A stretch of DNA of 64,000 nucleotides, taken from positions 47,100-111,099 of the forward strand of contig NZ_LVVY01000063.1 of NCBI RefSeq assembly GCF_001650025.1. The letters run 5' to 3'. Origin of the DNA: Devosia elaeis. Lineage in GTDB: Bacteria; Pseudomonadota; Alphaproteobacteria; Rhizobiales; Devosiaceae. The stretch's first letter is position 1. The number at the start of each line of letters is the position of its first letter. Positions 47,686-56,675 of this stretch are shown here, one piece after another. The notes under the pieces are model-generated. The model was not told the DNA's origin and ran no database searches. It saw nothing but the letters and a program-made list of their open reading frames with translations. A program made the position numbers and the translations under genes.

Positions 47686-49095
47686 CTAGCCGGCGGGCAG
47701 CTCCAGCACGGCGCGCACGCCGGGCGCATTGTCCTCGATGCGGAACTGGCCGTCGTGCAGCCGCGCCACCGCGTTGACCAGCGCCAGGCCCAGCCCGGAG
47801 CCCGGCTCGGAGCGGCTTTCCTCGAGCCGCACGAACCGCTCCAGCACGCGCTTGCGCTCGGCCTCGGGAATGCCCGGCCCGCTATCGGCCACGACGATGC
47901 GCACCAGATTGGCGTCCCTTTGCAGCTCGACAACGATCCGCCCCGAGCCTCCGTCCTCGGGACGCGCATATTTGACGGCGTTTTCCAGGAGGTTCACCAT
48001 GGCCTGCCCGATCAGTTCCCGATTGGCCTTGAGCCGTACATCGGGGGCCACCCGGTCGATCACCTCGATGCCGGCGTCTTCGGCGACCGGCCCATAGAGC
48101 TCGGCCACATCGGATGCAATCTCGCTGACATTGATTTCGGACAAGACGCCGGACGGCGCTCCGGCCTCGACCCGGGCAATCATCAAGAGCGCGTTGAAGG
48201 TCTGGATCAGCCGGTCGCTCTCGACGATCACCGCTTCGAGCGCCTCCTCGCGGCTGGCTTCGCTCGCGGTGTCGCGCAAAGCCGCCTCGGCCTTGTTGCG
48301 CAGGCGGGTCAGCGGCGTCTTGAGATCATGCGCCACATTGTCGGTGACCTCCTTGAGGCCCTGCAGCAATTGCTCGATCCGGTCCAGCATGGCGTTGAGA
48401 TTGGTGGCGAGACCGTCGAATTCGTCATTGCGCCTGGTGATCGGCACGCGCTCGGAGAGATTGCCCGACATGATCTTGGTCGAGGTATCGCGAATGGTAT
48501 CGATGCGGCGCAGCACGCGCCGGGCAGTGATGCCGCCGGCAATGAGGGAGAACACGATGATCCCGGCGACCCCGACCAGGAAGCTTTGCAGGATGATGGC
48601 CGAATAGCCGCGCCGCTCCACCACGTCGCGCCCGACCACCAGGCGCATGCCATTGCTCAACTCCACCGAGCGCACCACGGCCACCCCGGTCCGGCGCGGG
48701 GCGTCGGGATTGGCATTGTCTTCGAACCAGGGATTAGGCCGCTCGTAGTCGAAACTGTAGACGCCCGGATCGATGAGCACGTCGGGGGGAATATCGGCGA
48801 CATTGCCGAGCAGGTAGAGACCGGAGGCGTCGCCCAGGAAATAGAGGCCGGGCCCGGGCTGCGTCGAGACGCGGTTCACCGCGAAGGCCAGCGCTCTGAT
48901 GCCCTGATTGGCCTCGATCCGCTGGAACAGGCGCACTTCGCGGTCGATATCGTTGGTCTGCTGGCGCTGGATCTGCACACTGGACTGCCAGCCGATAAAG
49001 GCCATGAGCAGGATGGCGAAGACGCTGAAAATGGTAATGAAGGTCGCGGTCAGCCGGACCGTCGATGTCCGCCAGACGTGGTCGAAGCGGCTCAC
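47686..49095 (-). CDS. Two-component sensor histidine kinase
   Basis: A 469-residue, EnvZ-like membrane kinase. Helices at about residues 15-37 and 168-190 enclose a periplasmic domain of ~130 residues with no recognised fold. A HAMP domain follows, then HisKA with H256 in NVAHDLKTPLTRLRNKAEA and HATPase with LLENAVKYA and GSGLGLALV. It pairs with the response regulator three bases upstream. Linked to degP, so an envelope or misfolding signal is a likely input. Confidence 0.93.
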   Translation of the reverse strand: MSRFDHVWRTSTVRLTATFITIFSVFAILLMAFIGWQSSVQIQRQQTNDIDREVRLFQRIEANQGIRALAFAVNRVSTQPGPGLYFLGDASGLYLLGNVADIPPDVLIDPGVYSFDYERPNPWFEDNANPDAPRRTGVAVVRSVELSNGMRLVVGRDVVERRGYSAIILQSFLVGVAGIIVFSLIAGGITARRVLRRIDTIRDTSTKIMSGNLSERVPITRRNDEFDGLATNLNAMLDRIEQLLQGLKEVTDNVAHDLKTPLTRLRNKAEAALRDTASEASREEALEAVIVESDRLIQTFNALLMIARVEAGAPSGVLSEINVSEIASDVAELYGPVAEDAGIEVIDRVAPDVRLKANRELIGQAMVNLLENAVKYARPEDGGSGRIVVELQRDANLVRIVVADSGPGIPEAERKRVLERFVRLEESRSEPGSGLGLALVNAVARLHDGQFRIEDNAPGVRAVLELPAG

Positions 49096-49098
49096 GAT

Positions 49099-49770
49099 CT
49101 AGTCTCGGATCATGTAGCCGGCCCCGCGCACCGTATGCAGCAGGGGCACCGCATGGCCCTTGTCGATCTTGGAGCGCAGCCGGGACATGTGCACGTCGAT
49201 GACATTGGTTTGCGGATCGAAGTGGTAATCCCAGACATTTTCCAGCAGCATGGTGCGGGTTACCACCTTGCCGGCATGTTTCATCAGATATTCGAGCAGG
49301 CGAAATTCGCGCGGCTGCAACAGGATGGCTTCGCCGTCGCGCTCCACCTTGCGGCTCAGCCGGTCCAGGTTGAGTCCACCCACAGAATAACTGGTGGCCG
49401 CTTCGGCCGGGCTGGAGCGGCGGGCCAGGACCTCGATCCGCGCCAGCAGTTCGGTGAAGGCATAAGGCTTGGTGAGATAATCGTCGCCGCCGGCGCGCAG
49501 GCCGGTCACGCGGTCGTCCACCTCGCCCAGGGCCGACAGGATCAGCACCGGCGTCTTGTCGCCCTCGGCCCGCAGGCTTTCGACGATCGACAGCCCGTCG
49601 CGGCGCGGCAGCATGCGATCGACCACCAGCACATCATAATCCATACCCGAGGCCATGGCGTAGCCGGTTTCGCCGTCAGCGGCATGATGGGTCACATGGC
49701 CGGCTTCATCCAGCGCCTGGACGAGATAGCTCGCCGCTTCCCGATCATCCTCTATCAGCAGAATCTTCAA
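49099..49770 (-). CDS. OmpR-family response regulator
   Basis: A 223-residue regulator with a receiver domain (phospho-acceptor D51 in LVVDRMLP) and a winged-helix output domain ending RTVRGAGYMIRD. The start is a TTG at 49770, chosen because the receiver begins directly there, no ATG precedes it in frame within 30 codons, and GGAG lies about nine bases upstream. A terminator-like hairpin lies immediately before the start, between degP and this gene, so its expression may depend on read-through. Confidence 0.9.
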   Translation of the reverse strand: MKILLIEDDREAASYLVQALDEAGHVTHHAADGETGYAMASGMDYDVLVVDRMLPRRDGLSIVESLRAEGDKTPVLILSALGEVDDRVTGLRAGGDDYLTKPYAFTELLARIEVLARRSSPAEAATSYSVGGLNLDRLSRKVERDGEAILLQPREFRLLEYLMKHAGKVVTRTMLLENVWDYHFDPQTNVIDVHMSRLRSKIDKGHAVPLLHTVRGAGYMIRD

Positions 49771-49788
49771 GGTTCGACGCTCCGGCGG

Positions 49789-49818
49789 AAAAGGCCCCGG
49801 AACCAAAGCTCCGGGGCC
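49789..49818 (-). terminator. Terminator or attenuator between degP and the response regulator
   Basis: Perfect 9-bp stem GGCCCCGGA/TCCGGGGCC (49793-49801 with 49810-49818), followed on the minus strand by TTTT. The response regulator's TTG start is only 19 bases further, so the regulator's own ribosome-binding site begins right after the T-tract. Confidence 0.8.
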
Positions 49819-49825
49819 GATAGTC

Positions 49826-51352
49826 TTACTCGGTGATGGGCAATCCGATAAAGCGGGCTTCACCACCGCGCGACACCTTGAGCAGGGCCGTGTTCAGGCC
49901 CTTCTGCTGCACGCCGGCAATGGCCTGGTCGAAATCGCCGGGGGTCTGCACGACCTGGTTGTCGACTTCGAGCACCACGTCGCCGGTGGCGATGCCACGC
50001 TGGCCGGCAGCGCTGCCGTCCTCGACATTCTGCACCAGCAGGCCGCCCGAGCCGTCACCATTGGGCACCAGGGTCATGCCGAGGCTGGTCGCCGCCTCGG
50101 GCAGGGCCTCGGGCGGAACCGGGTTGTCCGGCGTCGCCTGGGCCGTCTCGTCGAGCTGGGTGAGCTGCACCGAAATCGTGGTCTCGGCACCGTCGCGCCA
50201 CAGGGTCAGCTCGACGGTCGAATCCGGGGCCTTGCCGGCAATGGTGCGGCTGAGGTCCAGGGCGTCGTCGATCTGGTCGCCATCCACCTTGAGGATGATG
50301 TCGCCAGACTTGATGCCGGCGGCACCGGCCGGGCCGTCTTCGGTGGGCTCGCGAACGATGGCGCCGCGCGCATTGGGCAGGCCGACGCCGTCGGCGATGT
50401 CCTTGCTGACATCCTGGATGGAGACGCCGAGATAACCGCGGGTCACCGAGCCGTTCTCGATCAGCTGGGTCACGATCTGCTTGACAGTATGGGCCGGGAT
50501 GGCAAAGGCGATGCCGACATTGCCGCCATTGGGCGAATAGATGGCGGTATTGACGCCCACCACTTCACCATTGGTGTTGAAGGCCGGGCCGCCCGAATTG
50601 CCGGTATTCACCGCCGCATCGATCTGCAGGAAGTCGCCATAGCTGGAACCGCCAATATTGCGGCCCGAACCGGAGATGACGCCCACGGTGACCGTACCGC
50701 CGAGGCCGAACGGATTACCCACGGCGACCACCCAGTCGCCCACGCGGCTCGGTTCGTTCTCGAAGCTGACGAAGGGCAGGTCGTCGCCTTCCACCTTGAG
50801 CACGGCCAGGTCGGTGCGCTCGTCGGTGCCGACGATTTCGGCGACCTGCTCGCTGCCATCCTCGAACACGACCGTCACCTTGGTGGCGTCTTCGACCACG
50901 TGGTTATTGGTCACCACATAGCCGTCCTCGGAGACGATGAAGCCCGAACCGGCGGCGAGGAACTGGCGCGGGCGGCTTTCACCACCGGGGCCGGGAGCGC
51001 CGCCGCGCCCGCCGAACTGGTCGAAGAAGTCACGGAAGGGGTGATCTTCGGGAAGGTCGGGGAAATTGAATTCGAAATTGAAGTCGCGGCCGCCGCGCTG
51101 CACGGTGCGGCCTGGCGCCTCGGCTTCGACGCGGATGGACACCACGGCCGGCTTGACGGCGTCCACCAGGTCGGCGAAGCCCTGCTGCACAGAGGTCTGG
51201 GGCACCACGATCTGCGCGGCGTTCTGCACCTGCGCATTGGCGGCCTGTCCGGTCATGACGAATGCGGTGGATACGCCGCCCACGCCGACCAGCAGCGCCA
51301 GCGCTGAAGCTCCGAGCCAGCGGCTTGTACGCGAGAGTAGAGTCGAACGCAT
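49826..51352 (-). CDS. degP: Periplasmic serine protease/chaperone of the DegP (HtrA) family
   Basis: A 508-residue protein with a signal peptide to about residue 40 (TGQAANAQ). Catalytic triad H151 (TNNHVV), D181 (RTDLAVLK) and S253 (GNSGGP) is intact. Two PDZ domains follow (from about 290 and 400). Its role is degradation or refolding of misfolded periplasmic proteins. It precedes a two-component pair in the same direction, a conserved order in Hyphomicrobiales. The start has GAAGGAGA about nine bases upstream. The 124-base gap to ccmH contains its promoter; I see no clear ECF-type site. Confidence 0.95.
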   Translation of the reverse strand: MRSTLLSRTSRWLGASALALLVGVGGVSTAFVMTGQAANAQVQNAAQIVVPQTSVQQGFADLVDAVKPAVVSIRVEAEAPGRTVQRGGRDFNFEFNFPDLPEDHPFRDFFDQFGGRGGAPGPGGESRPRQFLAAGSGFIVSEDGYVVTNNHVVEDATKVTVVFEDGSEQVAEIVGTDERTDLAVLKVEGDDLPFVSFENEPSRVGDWVVAVGNPFGLGGTVTVGVISGSGRNIGGSSYGDFLQIDAAVNTGNSGGPAFNTNGEVVGVNTAIYSPNGGNVGIAFAIPAHTVKQIVTQLIENGSVTRGYLGVSIQDVSKDIADGVGLPNARGAIVREPTEDGPAGAAGIKSGDIILKVDGDQIDDALDLSRTIAGKAPDSTVELTLWRDGAETTISVQLTQLDETAQATPDNPVPPEALPEAATSLGMTLVPNGDGSGGLLVQNVEDGSAAGQRGIATGDVVLEVDNQVVQTPGDFDQAIAGVQQKGLNTALLKVSRGGEARFIGLPITE

Positions 51353-51476
51353 AGGAACCAGTCTCCTTCGTTTAAGCTCTCAACAGCTTGTGGGATAGAT
51401 ATGGAACGGCGCGCCTTTCTGTGAAGTTGCGTCCACATTAAGCTTTGGCAATGTTGCCGGCGAGATTGCGGCTGGT

Positions 51477-51941
51477 TTATCGCCGTTCCGTGTCGTCGCG
51501 GAGCTGGTCGAGGACGGCCCGTTCCTCCGGCGTCAACCCGGCCGCCTGCGGCCGCGCCGTCCGGCGCCGGGCCAGCACCAGGGCGACCAGGCCGACCAGG
51601 AGCAACAGGGGCGCGGCAATCCACAGCACCAAAGTATGCGGGCCCAGCCGCGGATTGAGCAGCACATATTCGCCATAGCGGTCGACGATATATTGCTCGA
51701 CCTCTTCATTGCTGTCGCCGGCCACCAGCCGCTCGCGCACCAGCAGGCGCAGATCGCGCGCCAGCTCGGCATCGCTATCGTCGATGGATTGGTTCTGACA
51801 CACCAGGCAGCGCAGGCCCGCCGACAGGTCGCGGGCCCGGCTTTCCAGCGCCGGATCGGACAGGATTTCGTCCGGGCTCAGGGCCAGGGCCGGCGAGGAG
51901 AACGCCATCATCAGGCAGAGAAAGAGCGCCCGCCAGCTCAT
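51477..51941 (-). CDS. ccmH: Cytochrome c maturation protein CcmH
   Basis: A 154-residue protein with a signal peptide and one C-terminal membrane helix (about residues 100-122). The redox motif LRC45LVC48QNQSI is diagnostic; it keeps apocytochrome heme-binding cysteines reduced and works with CcmF and CcmI. Its start overlaps the ccmF stop by four bases. In rhizobia the gene is called cycL. Confidence 0.96.
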   Translation of the reverse strand: MSWRALFLCLMMAFSSPALALSPDEILSDPALESRARDLSAGLRCLVCQNQSIDDSDAELARDLRLLVRERLVAGDSNEEVEQYIVDRYGEYVLLNPRLGPHTLVLWIAAPLLLLVGLVALVLARRRTARPQAAGLTPEERAVLDQLRDDTERR

Positions 51942-53911
51942 GACGCGGCCTCGGGCGCAGCCTTGCGCGCCCGCTGTGGCGCACCCAGCCGCAGACGGCG
52001 GTCGGTGAGCGACAGGATACCCGCCCCGGACATGACCAGGCAGCCGATCCAGATCAGCAGGATATAGGGCTTGTGCCAGACGCGGATCACATGGGTATCG
52101 TCCAGCGGCTCGCCGAGCTGCAGATAGAGCTGGGACAGGCCATAGGTCTGGATGGCGGCTTCGGTGGTCGGGGTGCCGCTGGCCACATAGATGCGCCGTT
52201 CCGCGTCGAGCCGCGCCGTGCCGCCGCCCGGGGCGGTAACGGTGAAGATGCCAGTGTCGGCGAGATAGTTCGGCCCCGGGATTTGCTCGAAGCTGTCAAA
52301 GGCGATGGAATAGCCGGCCAGTTCAGTGGTCTCGCCCGGATTGAGCGTGGTGACGATTTCGGTTTCCCAGGCACTGACCGAGACGATCCCCAGCACGGTG
52401 AGGCCGAGGCCCAGATGGCCGATGGCGGTGGACCAGATGCTGCGCGGCAGGCCGGCCAGGCGCCGCAGGCTTTCCCCGAGCGGGATGCGGCCGATCTTGG
52501 CGCGCTCGATCAATTCGGCCACCGAGCCCAGGCTGACCCAGAATCCCAGCAGCAGGCCGAACGGCGCCAGCGAGATCGACACTCCGCCCAGGGCCGAAAT
52601 GAGCACGGCCAGAAACACCGCCAGGGCAGCCATGCCCATGAGGCGCTGGCCGGCCGCCACCAGATCGGCGCGCTTCCAGGCCAGCAACGGCCCGAAGGGC
52701 AGTACCAACAGCAGCGGCGCCATCAGCGCTCCGAAGGTGAAGTCGAAGAAGGGGGCACCCACCGAAATGGTCGTGCCGGTCAGCGCATCGAGCACCAGGG
52801 GGTAGAGCGTGCCCACCAGCACGGCGCCGACCGCCGTGGCCAGGAACAGGTTGTTGAGAATGAGCGCGCCTTCGCGACTGATCGGGGCGAACAGCCCGCC
52901 CTGGCGCAGCATCGGCGCGCGCATGGCAAAGAGCAGGAAAGCACCGCCGATCAGGATGGCGAGGATGGAGAGGATCACCAGCCCGCGCGTCGGATCGCTG
53001 GCAAAGGTATGCACCGACGTCAGAATGCCCGAGCGCACCAGGAACGTGCCCAGCAGCGACAGCGAGAAGGTGATGATGGCGAGGAATATGGTCCAGATCT
53101 TGAGCGCGTTGCGCTTTTCCATCACCAGCGCCGAATGCAGCAGCGCCGTGCCCGCCAGCCAGGGCATGAAGCTGGCATTTTCCACCGGGTCCCAGAACCA
53201 CCAGCCGCCCCAGCCCAGTTCGTAATAGGCCCAGTAGGAGCCCATGGCGATGCCCAGGGTCAGGAAGACCCAGCTCAGCATGGTCCAGGGGCGCACCCAG
53301 CGCGCCCAGGCCTGGTCGATCCGCCCCGAAATCAGCGCCGCGACGGCGAAGGAGAAGCAGATGGAAAAGCCGACATAGCCCGCATAGAGCAGCGGCGGAT
53401 GGATGGCGAGGCCGATATCCTGCAGGATGGGATTGAGGTCGGCCCCTTCCAGCGGCGGCACCGCCAGGCGCTCGAACGGGTTCGAGGTGAGGAGGGTGAA
53501 ACCGGCAAAGGCCGTCACCAGCAGGCTCTGCGTACCCAGCACCAGGCTGGCGAGGTCGGAAGGCAGGCGCCGCCCGAACGCGGCCACCAATGCCCCGAAC
53601 AGGACCAGGATGAGGATCCAGAGCAGCATGGAGCCCTCATGGTTCCCCCAGACGCCGGAAATCTTGTAGATCAGCGGCTTGAGCGAATGCGAATGGTTGG
53701 CGGCCAGCGCTAGGCTGAAATCGGAGACGACGAAGGCCTGCACCAGCGCCAGGAAGGCCACGGCCACCAGCACGAATTGCAGCACGGCCGCCTGCCCCAG
53801 AACCAGCGCCAGCCGCTCGCCCCGCCGCCACAGCAGCAGGCCGCCAAACGCCGATACCAGGGAAATGGCGAAGGCCAGGATCAGCGAGAAATGGCCGAGT
53901 TCGATGCTCAC
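51938..53911 (-). CDS. ccmF: Heme lyase subunit CcmF
   Basis: A 657-residue integral membrane protein with about 15 helices that ligates heme to apocytochrome c. The tryptophan-rich heme-handling motif is [19 protein letters not shown]. The start is a GTG at 53911 that overlaps the ccmE stop (GTGA); an upstream open frame to 53935 lacks family similarity. Operon order ccmI-ccmE-ccmF-ccmH equals the rhizobial cycHJKL. Confidence 0.96.
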   Translation of the reverse strand: MSIELGHFSLILAFAISLVSAFGGLLLWRRGERLALVLGQAAVLQFVLVAVAFLALVQAFVVSDFSLALAANHSHSLKPLIYKISGVWGNHEGSMLLWILILVLFGALVAAFGRRLPSDLASLVLGTQSLLVTAFAGFTLLTSNPFERLAVPPLEGADLNPILQDIGLAIHPPLLYAGYVGFSICFSFAVAALISGRIDQAWARWVRPWTMLSWVFLTLGIAMGSYWAYYELGWGGWWFWDPVENASFMPWLAGTALLHSALVMEKRNALKIWTIFLAIITFSLSLLGTFLVRSGILTSVHTFASDPTRGLVILSILAILIGGAFLLFAMRAPMLRQGGLFAPISREGALILNNLFLATAVGAVLVGTLYPLVLDALTGTTISVGAPFFDFTFGALMAPLLLVLPFGPLLAWKRADLVAAGQRLMGMAALAVFLAVLISALGGVSISLAPFGLLLGFWVSLGSVAELIERAKIGRIPLGESLRRLAGLPRSIWSTAIGHLGLGLTVLGIVSVSAWETEIVTTLNPGETTELAGYSIAFDSFEQIPGPNYLADTGIFTVTAPGGGTARLDAERRIYVASGTPTTEAAIQTYGLSQLYLQLGEPLDDTHVIRVWHKPYILLIWIGCLVMSGAGILSLTDRRLRLGAPQRARKAAPEAAS

Positions 53912-54384
53912 TGCCCGCCCGCCTCCGGCCGCCATTCGCCCTGCGCCTTCAGCGCATCGACGACTTCCTTGGGAATGTAGTTCTCGTCGTGCTTGGCCAG
54001 CACATTGGTGGCGGTGAATTCGCCATCGCCGTTCATGCTGCCCTCGGCCACGACCCCCTGCCCCTCGCGAAACAGGTCCGGCAGGATGCCGTTATAATGG
54101 GCCACCACTTCCATGCCGCCATCGGTGATGGTGAAGGTGTTCTGCTGGCCCTGGCGGGTCCAGCTTGCTTCCTTGACCAGCCCGCCCAGCCGGATGGGCT
54201 GGCCGGCGGCCACTTCCCGCGCCACGACGTCGCTGGGCGAATAGAAGAAGACGATCTGGTCGCGCAGCGCCACCAGCACCAGACTGGTGGCAATGGCCAG
54301 CACGACCGCCAGCCCGGCAATGATGGTCAGGCGCTTCTGCTTCCGGGTCATGCCCTTGCGGCGCACATTGGTCTGCATGGTCAT
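53908..54384 (-). CDS. ccmE: Heme chaperone CcmE
   Basis: A 158-residue, membrane-anchored periplasmic chaperone that holds heme covalently before CcmF. The heme-binding H132 and conserved Y136 are in KHDENYIPKEV. The N-terminus has a basic start and one helix at residues ~19-40. Starts overlap: ATG at 54384 overlaps the ccmI stop by four bases; ATG at 54378 is possible. Confidence 0.96.
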   Translation of the reverse strand: MTMQTNVRRKGMTRKQKRLTIIAGLAVVLAIATSLVLVALRDQIVFFYSPSDVVAREVAAGQPIRLGGLVKEASWTRQGQQNTFTITDGGMEVVAHYNGILPDLFREGQGVVAEGSMNGDGEFTATNVLAKHDENYIPKEVVDALKAQGEWRPEAGGQ

Positions 54385-55460
54385 TGTGCAGCTCCGTTCA
54401 GCGTCAGTCCCGCGCCGAGCGCGAGCGTATCGAGTTCACCACGATCGAAGGCGGCGGGATAGGCCTGCACCGCGGCATCATAGGCGGCCTGCGCATTGTC
54501 CAGCTCGCCGAGAACGACATAGGACTGCACCAATTGCATCCATTCTTCCACCGATCCCCCCTCGCTGGCGAGGCGCTCGGCGAGGCCGCCGACCATGGAC
54601 TGGATCATCTCGGCCTGGTCTCGGGCCGAATTGTCGACGCCGTCCGCCCGCGCCACCGCCAGCCCCTGCCGCGCGGCCGGCAGCCAGGCTTCGTCGCCCT
54701 CTGCCAGGTCCAGAGCCTGCTGCCAATATTCGGCCGCCGCCGGATAGTCCTCGGCCCGCATCAATTCGGCCGCCAGATAGAGGCGCGAGCGCACATGGGC
54801 CGGGTCGCCCGCCGCCGCCGCGCGCAGCAGTTCGACGGCGTCGTTCGAGCCAGCCCCGCCGGCCGCCAGCAGCAGCGCTTCGGCCAGGTTGGTCTGCAGG
54901 TCCGGAGTGGCTTCGGACAAGGCGATGACGCGACGATAGGCCTCGGCGGCATCGGCATAGCGGCCGGTTTCCACATAGGCCGGCGCGATCACCGTCCAGC
55001 CGCGCAAATCGTCGGGGGCCTGGGCCAGCCGCGCCTCGATCTGGAGAATGGCATCGCCGAGGCTGATATTCTGGGCGGCGATTTCCGGCCGCTCGGCCAG
55101 CGGCAATGCCGGCATATCCGGGCTGCCGAGAAAGCCATAGAGCCCCAGGCTGATTGCCGCGATGGCGCCCAACCCGGCGAGAACCGGGCCGCGCCCCAGC
55201 TCGGCCTTTGGCCGCTCCGTCGCGTCGTTCTTGAGACGCAGCATTTCGCGGGCCAGCTCGCCCCTGGCGGCATTGGCCTGCTCCTCATCCAGCTTGCCGC
55301 TGGCCAGGTCGGTTTCGATGCCGGCCAGCAGTGTGCGGAAATGGCTGTTGGGATCGGCCGATTCCGGCCCGGTTGCGTTGACCGTGCGCCCGGCCGCCGC
55401 GTAAAACAACGCGGCGCAGGCAATGGCGGTAACGGCTATGGCGATCGACCAGAAAATCAT
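54381..55460 (-). CDS. ccmI: Cytochrome c maturation protein CcmI
   Basis: A 359-residue membrane protein that presents apocytochrome c to the lyase. Two membrane helices lie at residues ~3-23 and ~97-114. The central/C-terminal part is TPR-like and helical (GRYADAAEAYRRVIALSE). It is the first gene of the maturation operon (rhizobial cycH), divergent from the sarcosine-oxidase-like pair across 138 bases. Confidence 0.93.
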   Translation of the reverse strand: MIFWSIAIAVTAIACAALFYAAAGRTVNATGPESADPNSHFRTLLAGIETDLASGKLDEEQANAARGELAREMLRLKNDATERPKAELGRGPVLAGLGAIAAISLGLYGFLGSPDMPALPLAERPEIAAQNISLGDAILQIEARLAQAPDDLRGWTVIAPAYVETGRYADAAEAYRRVIALSEATPDLQTNLAEALLLAAGGAGSNDAVELLRAAAAGDPAHVRSRLYLAAELMRAEDYPAAAEYWQQALDLAEGDEAWLPAARQGLAVARADGVDNSARDQAEMIQSMVGGLAERLASEGGSVEEWMQLVQSYVVLGELDNAQAAYDAAVQAYPAAFDRGELDTLALGAGLTLNGAAQ

Positions 55461-55598
55461 CGGCCCCAGATGCTTATGTGCTCAGCAGGACAAGGCATGG
55501 TCCTCTATAAGCCCAATGCGGCGAAAAACCACCAAAACAGCATGTGAAAGCAAGGACGCATTGCCACAGGGACCTCTTGCCTCAGGGCGGTTCGCCGC

Positions 55599-56675
55599 AT
55601 GAGCGAGCCGATTGCCGATTTCGCCGTGATCGGATCGACGCCGCTGGCGCGCCTGCTGGCGGGGCGACTCGCGGGCAGCCATGGCCGAAGCGTGCTCTAT
55701 ATGGGCGAGAGCCAATCCTCCTATCGCCTGCCGCGCGGACTCGACCTCTCGGTCGCGCCGATCACCCGGCCGGAAAGCTGGGCCATGCTGCGCCAGGGAA
55801 TCGGGGAAACGGTCAAGCTCATCGGCCGCATTGCCGGGCGTGGCGCCTGGAGCCATGTCGATCCCCTGTTCTTCGCCGGAGACCCGGCCACAGCTGAGGC
55901 ATTGGGGCATATGCGACACATGGCGCTGGGCTTTGGCATCGCAGCCGAGCCGGCGGCGCCCACAATGCCGGTCGCGCATCGCTCCGGCATCGTGCTGCGC
56001 GACGCCTTGCGCCTCAACCGGCCGATCATCGAGCCCGCTTTGGACCAATGGCTCGAGCGTGAAGGCGTCCGCCGCCTCGCGCCCGAAGGCGTGACCATCG
56101 CCGAGGACGGCAGCGCCGTTCTGCAGGCCGGCGGCGCCCGTTTCGAGGCGCGCCAGGCCATCCTGGCCGATCATGACGCGATCCTGGCCCATCTGCCCCC
56201 GGCGCAATGGCCGGTCCTGCTCCGCCGCCATCCGGCATCCTGCATCCTCACCACACCCGCCCGGCCCTTGCCCACGCCGGTCATGCTGGAAATCCAGTCA
56301 GGCATCACCCTGCTGCAACAGAATGAAGGCGGCATCGCCGCCATCGGGCTTCAGGACATGGCGAGCTTTTCGGGTCGCATCCAGCTTCTGCTCGGCCGCG
56401 ACAGGCAGGTCGAACAGGCCGGCCAGACGAGTTTTTCCGCCCTGGCCACCAGCGACGGCGCGCCGGCGCTCGGCCGCGTCGGCACGGTCGGCGCCGATGT
56501 CGTTGCCGGCATGGGCATGGCCGGTGCTTTCCTTGCCCCTGCCCTTGCCCGCTGGCTTTGCGGCGAGGCGTCGCCCTTCGAGGCGGATTGGTTCGGGGCG
56601 CGCCTGGTTTCCCGCGCGCCGCATGGCCCGTCCGTCGCCGAGTACGCGCCCCATATCTCGGGTACTGCGCCATGA
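55599..56675 (+). CDS. Probable FAD-dependent oxidoreductase, small subunit (sarcosine-oxidase-related, divergent)
   Basis: A 358-residue protein. The N-terminal strand-turn-helix FAVIGSTPLARLLAGRLAG has a Rossmann look, but the usual glycine-rich GxGxxG is changed to G12-S-T-P-L-A17. Later segments (TLLQQNEGGIAAIGLQ and GRVGTVGADVVAGMGMAGAFLAPA) match the C-terminal FAD-contact region of DAO/SoxB-like oxidases. It overlaps the next gene by four bases, so the two are subunits of one complex or coupled enzymes. The substrate is unknown, and activity is not assured because of the altered motif. Confidence 0.65.
   Translation: MSEPIADFAVIGSTPLARLLAGRLAGSHGRSVLYMGESQSSYRLPRGLDLSVAPITRPESWAMLRQGIGETVKLIGRIAGRGAWSHVDPLFFAGDPATAEALGHMRHMALGFGIAAEPAAPTMPVAHRSGIVLRDALRLNRPIIEPALDQWLEREGVRRLAPEGVTIAEDGSAVLQAGGARFEARQAILADHDAILAHLPPAQWPVLLRRHPASCILTTPARPLPTPVMLEIQSGITLLQQNEGGIAAIGLQDMASFSGRIQLLLGRDRQVEQAGQTSFSALATSDGAPALGRVGTVGADVVAGMGMAGAFLAPALARWLCGEASPFEADWFGARLVSRAPHGPSVAEYAPHISGTAP

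Noticed and set aside
51353..51476. ECF-sigma (RpoE-like) promoter for degP
   Set aside because: Only a loose GCAACTT match without a proper partner box; not enough to list.
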